Assembly (NCBI RefSeq): GCF_003626695.1
Contig: NZ_RBAH01000010.1
Span: 124,001 to 188,000, forward strand
Source of the DNA: Paenibacillus ginsengarvi
Lineage (GTDB): Bacteria; Bacillota; Bacilli; Paenibacillales; NBRC-103111
Direction: 5' to 3'
DNA: 64,000 bases
Shown: one piece after another, positions 23,398 through 32,776 of the stretch
Layout: each line of letters opens with the position of its first letter
Numbering within the stretch: position 1 is the stretch's first letter
Made by a program: the position numbers and the translations under genes
Notes under the pieces: model-generated
Databases searched by the model: none
What the model saw: the letters and a program-made list of their open reading frames with translations, nothing else
Told to the model about the DNA's origin: nothing

Positions 23398-23853
23398 CTA
23401 GTCATCATAGCTCTTTCTGACAACGAGATGAGCAACGGCGCCGGCCACTTTCTCCGTCAAAAAGTCCAATATTCCTTCAGGGTACACCGGCTTCTTCCGC
23501 AGTTGCTCCATCGTGCGCCACACCAGTTGAATGTCCGGACGCTCGCTGTGCTGCAAACCATCTTGAGTCCGGGAATCGTCAACCGTGCCCCAGTGCAGGA
23601 CGGTGCAGTCGTGCCGCTGTTTCCCGTCGTACTGGGTGATGCTTTCGTTCAAGCACGCCAGCGGTCCGATGTCCGCCCGCAGCTCAAACTCCTCGATCAG
23701 CTCCCTGTTTATCGCCTCCGCGGCGGTTTCGCCGAATTCGACCGAGCCTCCCGGAAACCGGTAAAACGTCTCATCGCGATCGCATTGGACGAGTACGGCC
23801 GCCCCGTCCCGGCGGACAATAATGGCTTCGGCTCGCAACAGCGGCTTGCTCAT
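23398..23853 (-). CDS. Nudix hydrolase
   Basis: 151 residues from the ATG at 23853 behind GGAGGGGAAACC. The Nudix box runs from GGSVEFGETAAEAINRELIEE, matching Gx5Ex7REUXEExGU, which coordinates Mg2+ and cleaves nucleoside diphosphate-linked compounds. The DETFYRFPGG entry strand is typical of the ADP-ribose/NTP branch. Substrate not assigned. It is cotranscribed with the GyrI-like protein. Confidence 0.92.
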   Translation of the reverse strand: MSKPLLRAEAIIVRRDGAAVLVQCDRDETFYRFPGGSVEFGETAAEAINRELIEEFELRADIGPLACLNESITQYDGKQRHDCTVLHWGTVDDSRTQDGLQHSERPDIQLVWRTMEQLRKKPVYPEGILDFLTEKVAGAVAHLVVRKSYDD

Positions 23854-23963
23854 GGTTTCCCCTCCTTCCAGTTCGGATAAGTCACTTTTACCATAGACGT
23901 CCTCGTGCTGGCTGTAAAGGAAATTTTTAACTAAAGCCAATATAGACAAAAAAAGCGCCGCCC

Positions 23964-24884
23964 CTACTTGCGGAGCAGCACTTTGCGAATTTCGTGATTG
24001 GAGCCTTTTTGCAGCAGCAGGCGGGCACGCCCTTTGGACGGTAAAATGTTCTCGCGCAAGTTAACGGCGTTAATCTCGTTCCAGATTTGCGTCGCCGTCT
24101 GCACCGATTGCTCCTCGGTCAGCGTCGCGTACCGGTGAAAATACGACTGCGGATCGCGGAACGCCGAATCCCTCAGCATCCGGAACCGCTCAATATACCA
24201 CCGCTCGATATCCCGCTCGTCGGCGTCGAGATAGATGGAGAAATCGAAGAAGTCGCTGACGAACACGCGCGCCTCCTTGTTCACCTGAAGCACGTTGATG
24301 CCTTCGACGATCAAAATATCCGGGTTGCGGACGATCTGCTGCTGGTCGGGAATGACGTCATAGACAAGATGGGAGTACACCGGTGCGCTTACCTCCGGCT
24401 TGCCGGCCTTGACCTCCGTCAAAAATTGCAGCAGCCGCTTGATGTCGTAGCTCTCGGGAAACCCTTTCTTCTTCATCAAGTCCCGCTCCTGCAAAATCCG
24501 GTTCGGATGCAGAAATCCGTCCGTCGTGACGAGATCGACGTTGCGATGATTCGTCCACCTGGACAGCAGCAGCTGGAGCAGACGCGCCGCCGTGCTTTTG
24601 CCGACCGCCACGCTGCCCGCTATGCCGATAATAAACGGCGTCTTCGCCTCGCGGCTGCCCGTAAAAGCGGCCGACGTGCGGTACAGCTGCTGGGAAGCGG
24701 CCACGTACAAGTTAATAAGCCGGGTAATCGGATGATAAATTTGCTCCGCTTCTTGAAACGGAATTTGGTCGTTTAACCCTTTTAAGCTTTCGAACTCTTC
24801 CCGCGTCAGCGGAAGAGGCGTATGATCGCGGAGCGCAGCCCATTCCTCGCGACTGAATTCCGTATAGAGCGAATGCCGGTTCAT
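23964..24884 (-). CDS. coaA: type I pantothenate kinase
   Basis: 306 residues; the ATG at 24884 has GGTGGAG six bases upstream. Phosphorylates pantothenate in the first step of CoA synthesis. Motifs: P-loop [49 protein letters not shown], and the C-terminal [13 protein letters not shown]. Length fits the prokaryotic type I enzyme. Many Paenibacilli use the type III enzyme (CoaX), so both may exist in this strain. The gene is monocistronic. Confidence 0.96.
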   Translation of the reverse strand: MNRHSLYTEFSREEWAALRDHTPLPLTREEFESLKGLNDQIPFQEAEQIYHPITRLINLYVAASQQLYRTSAAFTGSREAKTPFIIGIAGSVAVGKSTAARLLQLLLSRWTNHRNVDLVTTDGFLHPNRILQERDLMKKKGFPESYDIKRLLQFLTEVKAGKPEVSAPVYSHLVYDVIPDQQQIVRNPDILIVEGINVLQVNKEARVFVSDFFDFSIYLDADERDIERWYIERFRMLRDSAFRDPQSYFHRYATLTEEQSVQTATQIWNEINAVNLRENILPSKGRARLLLQKGSNHEIRKVLLRK

Positions 24885-25063
24885 CTTGGTCTCCACCGTT
24901 CCTGTTGTAACTGAAAGTCAGTATGCACGAGGGAGGGCCTCGCGTCAAGCAAAACATTGCCGCATGTCCATTCGACAGGCGAAGGCGGACTGGCCCCCGA
25001 TACGCGTACCGGAGGCGGTTACTATTATAGGGAACGGTTAATTGATCCAGTATTCGCGAATGT

Positions 25064-26065
25064 TTACGTGCTTAACAAGTACCGCTCGCGGCTCATGACA
25101 AAACGAAGCGGCTCGCCGTTCAGATGGCGGCGAATATTCTCAAGACATATTTCCTCGCGGCGCAGCAGACGCGGCAAGTTCCAGTTAATGATGTCTAGCG
25201 AATGCGCCGTCATCGATACATTGCTCCAATCGCGAGCAGGATGTCCAGGCTCGAGCGAATCGCTGCCGGCCAGCACGTCCAATCCGGCACGCAGACGGCC
25301 GCTCTCCAGCTCCGCGAACAAGGCGTCCTGATCGATGATCGCCCCGCGCGCCGTATTGATGACGATCGCATGGTCGGGCAGGCGGGCGAGCAAATCGGCC
25401 GTTACCGTCCCCCTCGTCTGCGCCGTCAGCCCGGCATGAATAACGATCGCCAGCGAACGGTCGAACAGCGCTTCCAGCGAATCGGCGCGCTCGCACCCTT
25501 CCGGCAGCTCGGTAACGAACGGATCGTACACAAGCAGCTCCGCCCCGAACGGGCGAATCAGCTCGACGAACCGGCGTCCGATCGCGCCCATTCCGTATAT
25601 GCCGATCGGCAGCCCTTTGACGAGCCCGCGGTTCACGCCCTCCACCAGCCTCCAGCCGCCCTGCTCCATATGCTTGTTTTGCGGCCGCACGTCCTTAACC
25701 GCCTGAAGCAGCAGCGTCATCGCCGCTTCTGCGACCGCGTCGGCCGGCGCATCGCCCCAGTTCGTGACCGGAACGCCCGAATCGATCAGATCCAGCGAAA
25801 TCCAGCGGGTCATCTCCCCGGTAATGTTGCAGATGTACTCCAGCTTTCCCCTGTCCCGGGCGATCGCGTCCGGAACCGGCGCCGAGCCCCACATCGTCAG
25901 TAAAATATGGCAGTCGCGAATCAGCTCCGCGCGTTCGTCGCCCGATAGCTGCTCCCCGTTCCGTATAATCGTGAAATCGCCCAGCTTCTTCAGCTCATCG
26001 ATAAAAGGGCCGCTTTCCGGCAGTTTGGAATTGGAAGTACCCAGATGCAGTATTTTTTTGTTCAT
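25064..26065 (-). CDS. D-isomer-specific 2-hydroxyacid dehydrogenase
   Basis: 333 residues; the ATG at 26065 follows GGAGGAACACC. NAD-binding Rossmann fold with LPIGIYGMGAIGRRFVELIR near residue 150, and the catalytic region VIHAGLTAQTRGTVTADLLA continuing into VINTARGAIIDQDALF. The catalytic His sits in MTAHSLD, where most relatives have a PHxG form. The N-terminal part is a substrate domain. Probably reduces or oxidises a 2-keto or 2-hydroxy acid. A perfect 18-base palindrome lies in its upstream region. Confidence 0.9.
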   Translation of the reverse strand: MNKKILHLGTSNSKLPESGPFIDELKKLGDFTIIRNGEQLSGDERAELIRDCHILLTMWGSAPVPDAIARDRGKLEYICNITGEMTRWISLDLIDSGVPVTNWGDAPADAVAEAAMTLLLQAVKDVRPQNKHMEQGGWRLVEGVNRGLVKGLPIGIYGMGAIGRRFVELIRPFGAELLVYDPFVTELPEGCERADSLEALFDRSLAIVIHAGLTAQTRGTVTADLLARLPDHAIVINTARGAIIDQDALFAELESGRLRAGLDVLAGSDSLEPGHPARDWSNVSMTAHSLDIINWNLPRLLRREEICLENIRRHLNGEPLRFVMSRERYLLST

Positions 26066-26134
26066 GGTGTTCCTCCGTTCGCTCAAGTGGTTCTACACGT
26101 AGGTGCCTACTTTGTATCCTAAGCGATTTTGTCC

Positions 26135-26152
26135 GAAAACGGTACCGTTTTC
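26135..26152. promoter_or_regulatory. 18-base perfect palindrome in the divergent dehydrogenase/GntR region
   Basis: GAAAACGGTACCGTTTTC reads the same on both strands. It lies 70 bases before the hydroxyacid dehydrogenase and about 165 bases before the GntR gene. It looks like the binding site of a dimeric regulator; which one is not known. Confidence 0.45.
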
Positions 26153-26318
26153 TTTTTGGGCATCCAAATTTCAGCCTGTGAAATAGTACCGCGAGCCGCC
26201 TGTACATCGGCGAGGTAGACTAGAGACCAAAGTTCGGCACTTGAAATCGGACCTTAATCATGATACATTAAATAACCAATAAGCCAATCATCCTACGTTT
26301 AAATAAGGAGCAACCCAT

Positions 26319-26996
26319 ATGCTGAAAAAAACGAACAGGCTGACGCTCGTGGAGCAGGTCGCCTTGCAAATCGAAGAGTTAATCGAATCGGGCCGCTGGC
26401 CTATCGGCTTCCGCATCCCGGCCGAGCCGGAGCTGATGGCCGAACTGAACGTAAGCCGCAACACGCTGCGCGAAGCGATCCGGGCGCTCACCCATGCCGG
26501 GCTGCTGCGAACGAGACAAGGAGACGGCACCTACGTCGCTTCTTCCAGTGCGCTCGGAGCCGTGCTGCACCGCCGGATCGGACGTGAACATTTACTGAGG
26601 ACGTTGGAGGTTCGTCACGCGCTGGAACGCGAAGCGGCGACGTTAGCAGCCCTCCGCCGCAGCGAGGAAGACGTTGCGACGCTGCGCGGCCATATGCGAG
26701 CGTGTGAACAGGCGGCCGGACGGGAAGACCGGGAAGCGTTCATCGCCGCGGATATCGAGCTCCATTTTGCGGTAGCCGCCGCAGCCCGCAACGAGCTGCT
26801 GCAGGAGCTGTACGCCCATGTAGCGGACGCCATGCGGGACTCGATAACGGGAATCGTCAGGCCCAGCGGCTCCTGCTGGCATCAAGAGGCGCATAGCGAG
26901 CTTGTCGAAGCGATTGCGGAGCAAAGCCCCGAGCGGGCGGCACTGGCCGTTGGGCGCTACATCGAACAAGCCAAGCAAGAAATCGACTTGGACTAA
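26319..26996 (+). CDS. GntR-family regulator, FadR/FCD subfamily
   Basis: 225 residues; ATG with AAGGAG eight bases upstream. N-terminal GntR winged helix (FRIPAEPELMAELNVSRNTLREAI, TRQGDGTYVAS). The C-terminal FCD domain is all-helical with Asp and His residues for metal or acid binding (ADIELHFAVAAAARN, HSELVEAIAEQ). It is followed 21 bases later by an MFS transporter and very likely controls it and possibly the divergent dehydrogenase. Confidence 0.92.
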   Translation: MLKKTNRLTLVEQVALQIEELIESGRWPIGFRIPAEPELMAELNVSRNTLREAIRALTHAGLLRTRQGDGTYVASSSALGAVLHRRIGREHLLRTLEVRHALEREAATLAALRRSEEDVATLRGHMRACEQAAGREDREAFIAADIELHFAVAAAARNELLQELYAHVADAMRDSITGIVRPSGSCWHQEAHSELVEAIAEQSPERAALAVGRYIEQAKQEIDLD

Positions 26997-27017
26997 CTAA
27001 CGGAGGCAAGAGTAATC

Positions 27018-28292
27018 ATGAAAACACATCAAAAGTTTCATATCGAACCAAACACGCGGCAAGCGGGGCAGGCAGGACGAACCGGAAACGCCGCATCGCC
27101 GTCCCGTTCAGCCGCGGCAGGCTGGGCGCTCGTGATCGGCATTATCGTCATCGCCGCCAATTTGCGGGCGCCGCTTACGTCCGTCGGCTCGCTGATCGGA
27201 ACGATTCGCGAATCGCTGCAATTATCCGGCGCGTGGGCAGGCGTTATCACTACCCTGCCGCTGCTGGCCTTCGCCCTGCTATCGCCTTTCGCCTCCAGAC
27301 TCGCGAGAAGATTCGGCATGGAGACCGTCATCCTCGTGTCGCTTGCCGTGCTGGCGGCAGGCATCGTCATCCGTTCCGCGGCCGGAGCGGGGGCGCTGTT
27401 TGCCGGCACGATGCTGCTGGGCTTATCCATTGCCGTTTGCAACGTGCTTATACCCGCTTTAGTGAAACGCGACTTCCCGGCGAAAGTCGGCATCATGACC
27501 GGCGTTTATTCCGTTTCGATGAATTTGTGCGGAGCGATCGCATCCGGCATCAGCGTTCCGCTGGCCCATGGCCTCGGACTCGGCTGGAGGGGCGCGCTCG
27601 GCTGCTGGGCCATTCTCGCCCTGGCTGCGGCTTTGCTTTGGGCGCCGCAGGCACGCCGCCGTCCGAAGCCAGCCGGGCAAGCTCAGCCCTCCGCTGCCGG
27701 AGCACCCCGAACAAGCTTGCGTCGATCTGCTCTTGCGTGGCATGTCACGCTGTTCATGGGTTTGCAATCACTTGTGTTTTATGTATCGGTAGCCTGGCTG
27801 CCGGAAATGTTGAGCGAGAGAGGCATGAGCACCGCAGCCGCCGGCTGGATGCTGTCGCTGCTGCAATTCGCGGTGCTTCCTTTTACGTTTATCGTTCCCA
27901 TTATTGCCGCAAAAATGAAAAACCAGCGTCCGCTGGTTGTTTTGACTGTTCTTTTGTACGTAACGAGCATCGCCGGACTGTTGTTCGGTGGAAATGCACT
28001 CATTCCGTTCTGGATGATTCTGTTCGGCATCGCGATCGCCTTCGCCTTCAGTCTGGCCATGATGTTCTTCACGCTGCGCACCCGCAGCGCCCACGAGGCG
28101 GCCGAGCTGTCGGGCATGGCCCAGTCGGCCGGATACTTGCTCGCCGCGGTCGGTCCGACGCTGTTCGGCTTGCTTCACGACGCGACGCAGAGCTGGACTT
28201 TACCGCTTATGCTGCTTCTTGCAGCCAGCCTGCTCATCCTCGTGTTCGGCTGGTTCGCGGGCAAGGATCGGTACGTAAACGACAGCCGGTAA
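27018..28292 (+). CDS. MFS transporter, CynX/NimT family
   Basis: 424 residues with 12 hydrophobic helices after a polar N-terminal tail of about 34 residues. The signature NLRAPLTSVGSL in helix 1 is typical of the CynX/NimT/YeaN branch, whose members move cyanate or nitroimidazole-like compounds. The central cytoplasmic loop is rich in Pro, Arg and Ala. The gene is in an operon with the GntR regulator; the substrate may be an organic acid but is not shown by sequence. Confidence 0.92.
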   Translation: MKTHQKFHIEPNTRQAGQAGRTGNAASPSRSAAAGWALVIGIIVIAANLRAPLTSVGSLIGTIRESLQLSGAWAGVITTLPLLAFALLSPFASRLARRFGMETVILVSLAVLAAGIVIRSAAGAGALFAGTMLLGLSIAVCNVLIPALVKRDFPAKVGIMTGVYSVSMNLCGAIASGISVPLAHGLGLGWRGALGCWAILALAAALLWAPQARRRPKPAGQAQPSAAGAPRTSLRRSALAWHVTLFMGLQSLVFYVSVAWLPEMLSERGMSTAAAGWMLSLLQFAVLPFTFIVPIIAAKMKNQRPLVVLTVLLYVTSIAGLLFGGNALIPFWMILFGIAIAFAFSLAMMFFTLRTRSAHEAAELSGMAQSAGYLLAAVGPTLFGLLHDATQSWTLPLMLLLAASLLILVFGWFAGKDRYVNDSR

Positions 28293-28395
28293 CGGCGCTC
28301 CGTCGGCTTTTAGGCAAGGTGGCGACTATTGGAGCATAGCCTTATGCCCCTCGCACAAGCTTTTCGGCCGCGGACTAAGGCTGCTAAGCTAATCC

Positions 28396-29388
28396 TTATG
28401 TACGAGCGGCGTCCGCCGGGTATACAAGACCGATCTGCCTGCGCGCTTCGTCCATAATTTCCATCGTCCAAAGCGAATGCCGATGCGAGTTCACCTCCGA
28501 CTCCAGCCGGCCTTCGCGAATGAGACGGATAAACTCATCAACCTCGTACACCATCGTATTCGCCGCCTGCTCCCGCGTAACCGATTGTTCGCGGCCGTCG
28601 CGGAAACGAATGTCTACCGACTCCATCTGGCTGATTTTGGCGATCGAGATGAGACCGTCCTCCCCTTGAATTTCCGAAGGCAGCGACGAGTTGGCAATCT
28701 TTGAATATTGAATCACGGCTTCCATGCCCGGATAACTGAGCAGAAGGCTGCCTTCCCCGTCGACGCCGGATTCGAGCATGACCGCATTCGCCTGCACCCG
28801 GTCGGGCTTGCCGAACAGGACGACAAGCGGGTAGATGCAGTAAATGCCCAGATCGACCAGAGAGCCGTTCGAGTAGATCGGGTTGAACGCATTCAGCACC
28901 GTCCCCTGCTTGTAAGCGTCATAGCGGGACGAATATTGGCAGTAGCTGGAGAAATACCGCCGCACGGGTCCAATGTGGTGCAGATGATCCCGAATCGCGA
29001 AAAAGTTCGGCTGCAGCGTCGACTTCATCGCTTCCATCAGCACGACGCCATGCTCACGGGCGGCATCCGCCATCTGCCGAAACTCCGCGGCGTTGGACGC
29101 CACCGGTTTTTCGCACAGCACATGAATGCCGCTCTTCATACACGCTATCGCCTGAGCCGCATGGAACGAATTCGGGCTGGCGATGTACACGGCATCGATA
29201 TGCCCGCTGCCGGCCATTTCCTCGATGCTTGTAAAAATATGCGCCGCGCCATGCTTGTCCGCGAACTCCTTCGCCTTCTCCTCGGTCCGCGAATAAACGG
29301 CGGTCAGTTCAAACCCGTCCGCCTCCTTGGCCGCTTGCAGAAACAATTTTGTAATCCAATTTGTGCCGATGATGCCGAAACGTGTCAT
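28396..29388 (-). CDS. Gfo/Idh/MocA-family oxidoreductase
   Basis: 330 residues. Rossmann nucleotide-binding start (MTRFGIIGTNWITKLF), YIASPNSFHAAQAIACMKSG, and the conserved EKP motif in HVLCEKPVASNAAE. The C-terminal alpha/beta domain carries SLVDLGIYCIYPLVVLFG. Such enzymes oxidise or reduce sugars, inositols or related cyclic alcohols with NAD(P). It is the first of two family members within 2 kb, but each stands alone. Confidence 0.9.
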   Translation of the reverse strand: MTRFGIIGTNWITKLFLQAAKEADGFELTAVYSRTEEKAKEFADKHGAAHIFTSIEEMAGSGHIDAVYIASPNSFHAAQAIACMKSGIHVLCEKPVASNAAEFRQMADAAREHGVVLMEAMKSTLQPNFFAIRDHLHHIGPVRRYFSSYCQYSSRYDAYKQGTVLNAFNPIYSNGSLVDLGIYCIYPLVVLFGKPDRVQANAVMLESGVDGEGSLLLSYPGMEAVIQYSKIANSSLPSEIQGEDGLISIAKISQMESVDIRFRDGREQSVTREQAANTMVYEVDEFIRLIREGRLESEVNSHRHSLWTMEIMDEARRQIGLVYPADAART

Positions 29389-29498
29389 GATTCTCTTGTT
29401 CTCCTTGAATTTATGTTTTCGCCAGATCGGGGCGTCGTCACTGTGCCTTCATCATACCAGCTATTCGGCCATTTCAAAACCCGACTCGAACGATCGAC

Positions 29499-29535
29499 AA
29501 AAAAACAAACCCGCCGGCGCCATGCCAACGGGGTT
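29499..29535 (-). terminator. terminator of the second Gfo/Idh/MocA gene
   Basis: Minus strand: AACCC and GGGTT arms with an inner GGC/GCC stem, followed by TTTTTTT; 10 bases past the stop. Confidence 0.75.
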
Positions 29536-29544
29536 GCTTGCGAG

Positions 29545-30573
29545 CTATTCGCTTGTTTCGCCGCGTTTCTTGCCGATCGCCTCGTCCGTAGCCGTACGGG
29601 CAATCCAGGTAGCCATCAGCCCGTCGCGGGCCGTCGGCATCATGCCGGGATCGCCGGTTTGCAGCGCGTCGGCAAAGGCATCGTACATGCCGGCAAAATT
29701 TTTCTCGCCCGCAAACGGAAACCGGGTCGTTCCCTTCGAATTGCGCATCTCAAAAACTTGCTCTCGCCGGTCATAGCGGATAATCCCTTCCGTTCCGATG
29801 AGGTCGTAAGTAAAATGGGCCAGTGGCTCCTTCGCCGTGTGGCCGTACGAAAAGCTCATCTCCACCATCGTCTTGGCGCCGCTCGCATGATCGAGCCGCA
29901 CGTACATATGGTCGGGAGCCTCATACAAACTGTCGTCGATCCACACCCCGTCCCCTTCATACCGGGTCACTTCGGAACCAAGCCACCACCTGGCCAGATC
30001 GATCTGATGGACGCCGCAATCGACCAGCGGTCCCCCTTCCTCCATCCGTCCCTCCCGGCGCTGATTCAGGATTTGGCGGCCTAACTCGTCCGTTCCGTAT
30101 TTGCCGTGCAAATTCCATATATAGACCAGTCTCAGCAGACGCACCTCGCCGATCTCCCCGCTTTGCACGAGTTGTTTGATCTGCAGCGATACCGGGCTGA
30201 AGCGATAGTCGAAAGCGGTGTATAGAGCGACTCCCGCCTCATCCGCCAGCCGGATCATTTCCTTCGCCTCGGCTTCATCCATCGCCAGCGGCTTCTCGCA
30301 CAGCACAGGCTTGCCGTAGCGGGCCGCATCGACTACATTTTGCAGATGGAACGGGGCCGGGGACGTAATGACCACCGCATCGATGCCGCTTTGCATGAAT
30401 CGGTCCACATCGGTATAAGCAAAAGGCACGTCAAATTTGCGCTGCATGTCGCACAAGCGCCCCTCGTCAGGATCGTAAATGGCGAACACATCGAGCTTCG
30501 CCGATTTGGCGATTGCCGGCAAATGCCCGTATCCGGCTACTTTGCCGCAGCCCATCAGGCCGATTTTTAACAT
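29545..30573 (-). CDS. Gfo/Idh/MocA-family oxidoreductase
   Basis: 342 residues; ATG at 30573 behind AGGGGGGGC. LKIGLMGCGKVAGYGHLPAI is the NAD(P)-binding start and VLCEKPLAMDEAEAKEMI holds the Lys of the EKP motif. The second domain has GPLVDCGVHQIDLARWWLG, with the catalytic Asp-His pair. Sequence is distinct from the neighbouring family member, so the pair is not a recent duplicate. A divergent AraC regulator 176 bases away is its likely controller. Confidence 0.92.
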   Translation of the reverse strand: MLKIGLMGCGKVAGYGHLPAIAKSAKLDVFAIYDPDEGRLCDMQRKFDVPFAYTDVDRFMQSGIDAVVITSPAPFHLQNVVDAARYGKPVLCEKPLAMDEAEAKEMIRLADEAGVALYTAFDYRFSPVSLQIKQLVQSGEIGEVRLLRLVYIWNLHGKYGTDELGRQILNQRREGRMEEGGPLVDCGVHQIDLARWWLGSEVTRYEGDGVWIDDSLYEAPDHMYVRLDHASGAKTMVEMSFSYGHTAKEPLAHFTYDLIGTEGIIRYDRREQVFEMRNSKGTTRFPFAGEKNFAGMYDAFADALQTGDPGMMPTARDGLMATWIARTATDEAIGKKRGETSE

Positions 30574-30749
30574 CTTGCTGCCCCCCCTAGTGTCAATTAG
30601 CTCCATCATAGAAGACGGCGCGGCGGCTTGGGAAGCTGTTATTATGGCCTGTTTGCAGGCGATTTTGGCATGATGGGCGTTTCGGTACCAAGTTATCCGC
30701 GAAGAGGCTATAATCGACTCAGAGTGGATCAAGCGGCAAGGGGGCTGTC

Positions 30750-31649
30750 ATGCAACTTCAACATAGTACGATCATTAACGAACAAGTCGACTACGAGCAT
30801 CCTCTACTCTGCTTAAAAATATGGGAGATTCGCCACCCCAGGACGGAACGGCTTCAGTTCGGCCCGTGGCATTACCATAAAGAGATTGAGTTTCTGGCTA
30901 TTCTGGAAGGCTCCATAACCGTCGAGACGAGGGAGCGGCACGATAGGCTGCGGCAAGGCGACGTGCTCCTGCTCGGATCGAACGAGCTGCACCGGACGAT
31001 CAAGGCCGCGGATACCGCCATCACCTACATCGTGTTTCAGGTCGATCCGCTGCCGTTTTTCGCTCCGTCCATGATGATGTACCGGAGTCTGTTCGCCGAC
31101 AATCTGGAGAGCCTCGCCCAGCTCAACTATATATTCGCAGACCATCCACCCGTCCGGGAGCAGGTATTCGCGCACATCCACGCCATATACGAAGAAATCC
31201 GGCAGACGTCCAAAGGCTACGAAATGTCCGTGGGCATCCGTACGAACCAGGTCCTGTACGAGCTGCTGAGACACGACACCCGGCAGACGCTGCAGTGGAA
31301 TAAGGCACCTGGGCTGATCCGGCTTCAGCCCGTTTTGACTTATATCGACGAGCATTTGGCGGACAAAATCCAGGCAGCCGATCTAAGCCGTCTGCTGAAC
31401 CTCAATTATTATTCGTTCATCAAGCTGTTTAAAAAGACGATGGGCGTCTCTCTCGTAGACCACATTCATTACAAGCGGGTTAAAACCGCCGAGCGCTACC
31501 TGCTGAGCAAGGACGTCAGCATCGGGGAGGCCGGGCAGTTAAGCGGCTTCGAGGACCGGGCGCAGTTCAATAAAATTTTCAAACGATACAATCGCTGTAC
31601 GCCCAAGCAATTCCGGGATCGGCTTAGAGAAAACGGCCCGACTGCCTGA
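30750..31649 (+). CDS. AraC-family transcriptional regulator
   Basis: 299 residues; ATG behind AAGGGGGCTGTC. N-terminal cupin sensor (FGPWHYHKEIEFLAILEGS and LRQGDVLLLGSNELHRTI). C-terminal double HTH (AADLSRLLNLNYYSFIKLFKK, GEAGQLSGFEDRAQFNKIF). Divergent from a Gfo/Idh/MocA gene and therefore a probable regulator of sugar-derivative metabolism. Effector unknown. Confidence 0.92.
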   Translation: MQLQHSTIINEQVDYEHPLLCLKIWEIRHPRTERLQFGPWHYHKEIEFLAILEGSITVETRERHDRLRQGDVLLLGSNELHRTIKAADTAITYIVFQVDPLPFFAPSMMMYRSLFADNLESLAQLNYIFADHPPVREQVFAHIHAIYEEIRQTSKGYEMSVGIRTNQVLYELLRHDTRQTLQWNKAPGLIRLQPVLTYIDEHLADKIQAADLSRLLNLNYYSFIKLFKKTMGVSLVDHIHYKRVKTAERYLLSKDVSIGEAGQLSGFEDRAQFNKIFKRYNRCTPKQFRDRLRENGPTA

Positions 31650-31731
31650 GCTTTCGACGCCAAAAAGCCCTCTGCGTCAGCCTGGTCAATCCCGTAAGGA
31701 AGTTTTTTGGCGAATAGGCGTACTCTTGCCT

Positions 31732-32586
31732 TCACGCCCCGCCCCATATGCCCAGAACAATAACACCGGCCGTTATGAGCAGCGATGTCCAGATGCGCCT
31801 CCTGCCCTGGCTCTCGCGCAGCACCCATACGCCGAGCACCGCGCCGAAGACAGTGCCGATCTCTCGCATCGGCGCCAGCAGAGCAACTGGCGCAAGCGTC
31901 AGCGCGAACAAGAACAGCAGGTAGCCGGCGGGAGCCAAAATGCCGCCCAGCACAATCACATTCCTGTTGGCGGACCATTCCGCCCGCATGTCGCCGGAGC
32001 GCAGCGCCACTGTGCTAAGCGCCAGCAGATTGCCGATGTTCGAAGCCTCGTTCAGCACGATGGCGGGGATGTACTCCAGCGCCTTTTTGTCGACTATGAT
32101 ATAGCCGGCTATGCACACGCCAACGGCCAGAGCCAGCAGCGGAGCGCGGGACGAACTGCCCCCGCTTCGCCCGGGACGGATATCGCTCACCAGTACAATG
32201 CCGAGCACGATCAGCGCGACTCCCGCCCAGCCGATCGAAGACAGCGTTTCTCCTAGGACGAACACACCGAGCAGCGGCACCAGCAGCGGACTCGTTCCCC
32301 TCATGATCGGGTACACCTGGGACAAGTCGCCGATCGAATAAACCGCGGCGAGCAGCAGCACATACAGCCCGTGCAGCACCATCGAAGCAGCCAGCAGTGC
32401 CGCCGCCGAGCCGGTCCAGCGAACCGCATCCAGCTCCAGGATTGTCCACGGCAGGAAGGCGAATACCGCTATGAGCTGGCAGTACCATAAAAATACGTTT
32501 TTGTTGCGGCTTCGCTTGGTGTACAGATTCCATACGGAATGAATGAAGCCGGAACCCAGAACGAGCAGCATCGCGATGCCGAGCAT
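31732..32586 (-). CDS. DMT-superfamily EamA-type transporter
   Basis: 284 residues with ten predicted membrane helices in two repeats, each ending in a conserved Gly/Glu-rich segment (LLGVFVLGETLSSIGWAG and GAVLGVWVLRES). The starting GFIHSVWNLYTKRS helix is typical of EamA proteins. They export metabolites or take up amino acids; substrate unknown. GAGGTG precedes the ATG. It converges with the AraC gene. Confidence 0.9.
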   Translation of the reverse strand: MLGIAMLLVLGSGFIHSVWNLYTKRSRNKNVFLWYCQLIAVFAFLPWTILELDAVRWTGSAAALLAASMVLHGLYVLLLAAVYSIGDLSQVYPIMRGTSPLLVPLLGVFVLGETLSSIGWAGVALIVLGIVLVSDIRPGRSGGSSSRAPLLALAVGVCIAGYIIVDKKALEYIPAIVLNEASNIGNLLALSTVALRSGDMRAEWSANRNVIVLGGILAPAGYLLFLFALTLAPVALLAPMREIGTVFGAVLGVWVLRESQGRRRIWTSLLITAGVIVLGIWGGA

Positions 32587-32654
32587 GATCGAACTTCACC
32601 TCGCGCGAGAACTTATGATGAGGCCGCTTGACTGAGAATAAGAGCAGCTAGCGT

Positions 32655-32714
32655 ACAAAAAAAAGACGTCCCGGGATCAAGACATCCTCTATTTCTCGGT
32701 TTCCATATTGTAGC
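32655..32714 (-). terminator. terminator of the aldo/keto reductase gene, copy 1 of a duplicated element
   Basis: Minus strand: GATGTCTTG / CGGGACGTC stem followed by TTTTTTTT. About 60 bases, including the upstream CAATATGGAAAC, are nearly identical to 33889-33949. A second hairpin (AAACGAGACCTCA / TGAGGTCCCGTTT, 32718-32744) stands between it and the gene. Confidence 0.75.
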
Positions 32715-32776
32715 ACAAACGAGACCTCACTGAGGTCCCGTTTGGAAAGTGGTTCCGCTCGGACGATCCCGGCGCT

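Noticed and set aside
30750..31649. Two Gfo/Idh/MocA genes plus AraC as a single operon.
   Set aside because: The second oxidoreductase has its own terminator at 29499-29535 and the AraC gene is divergent.
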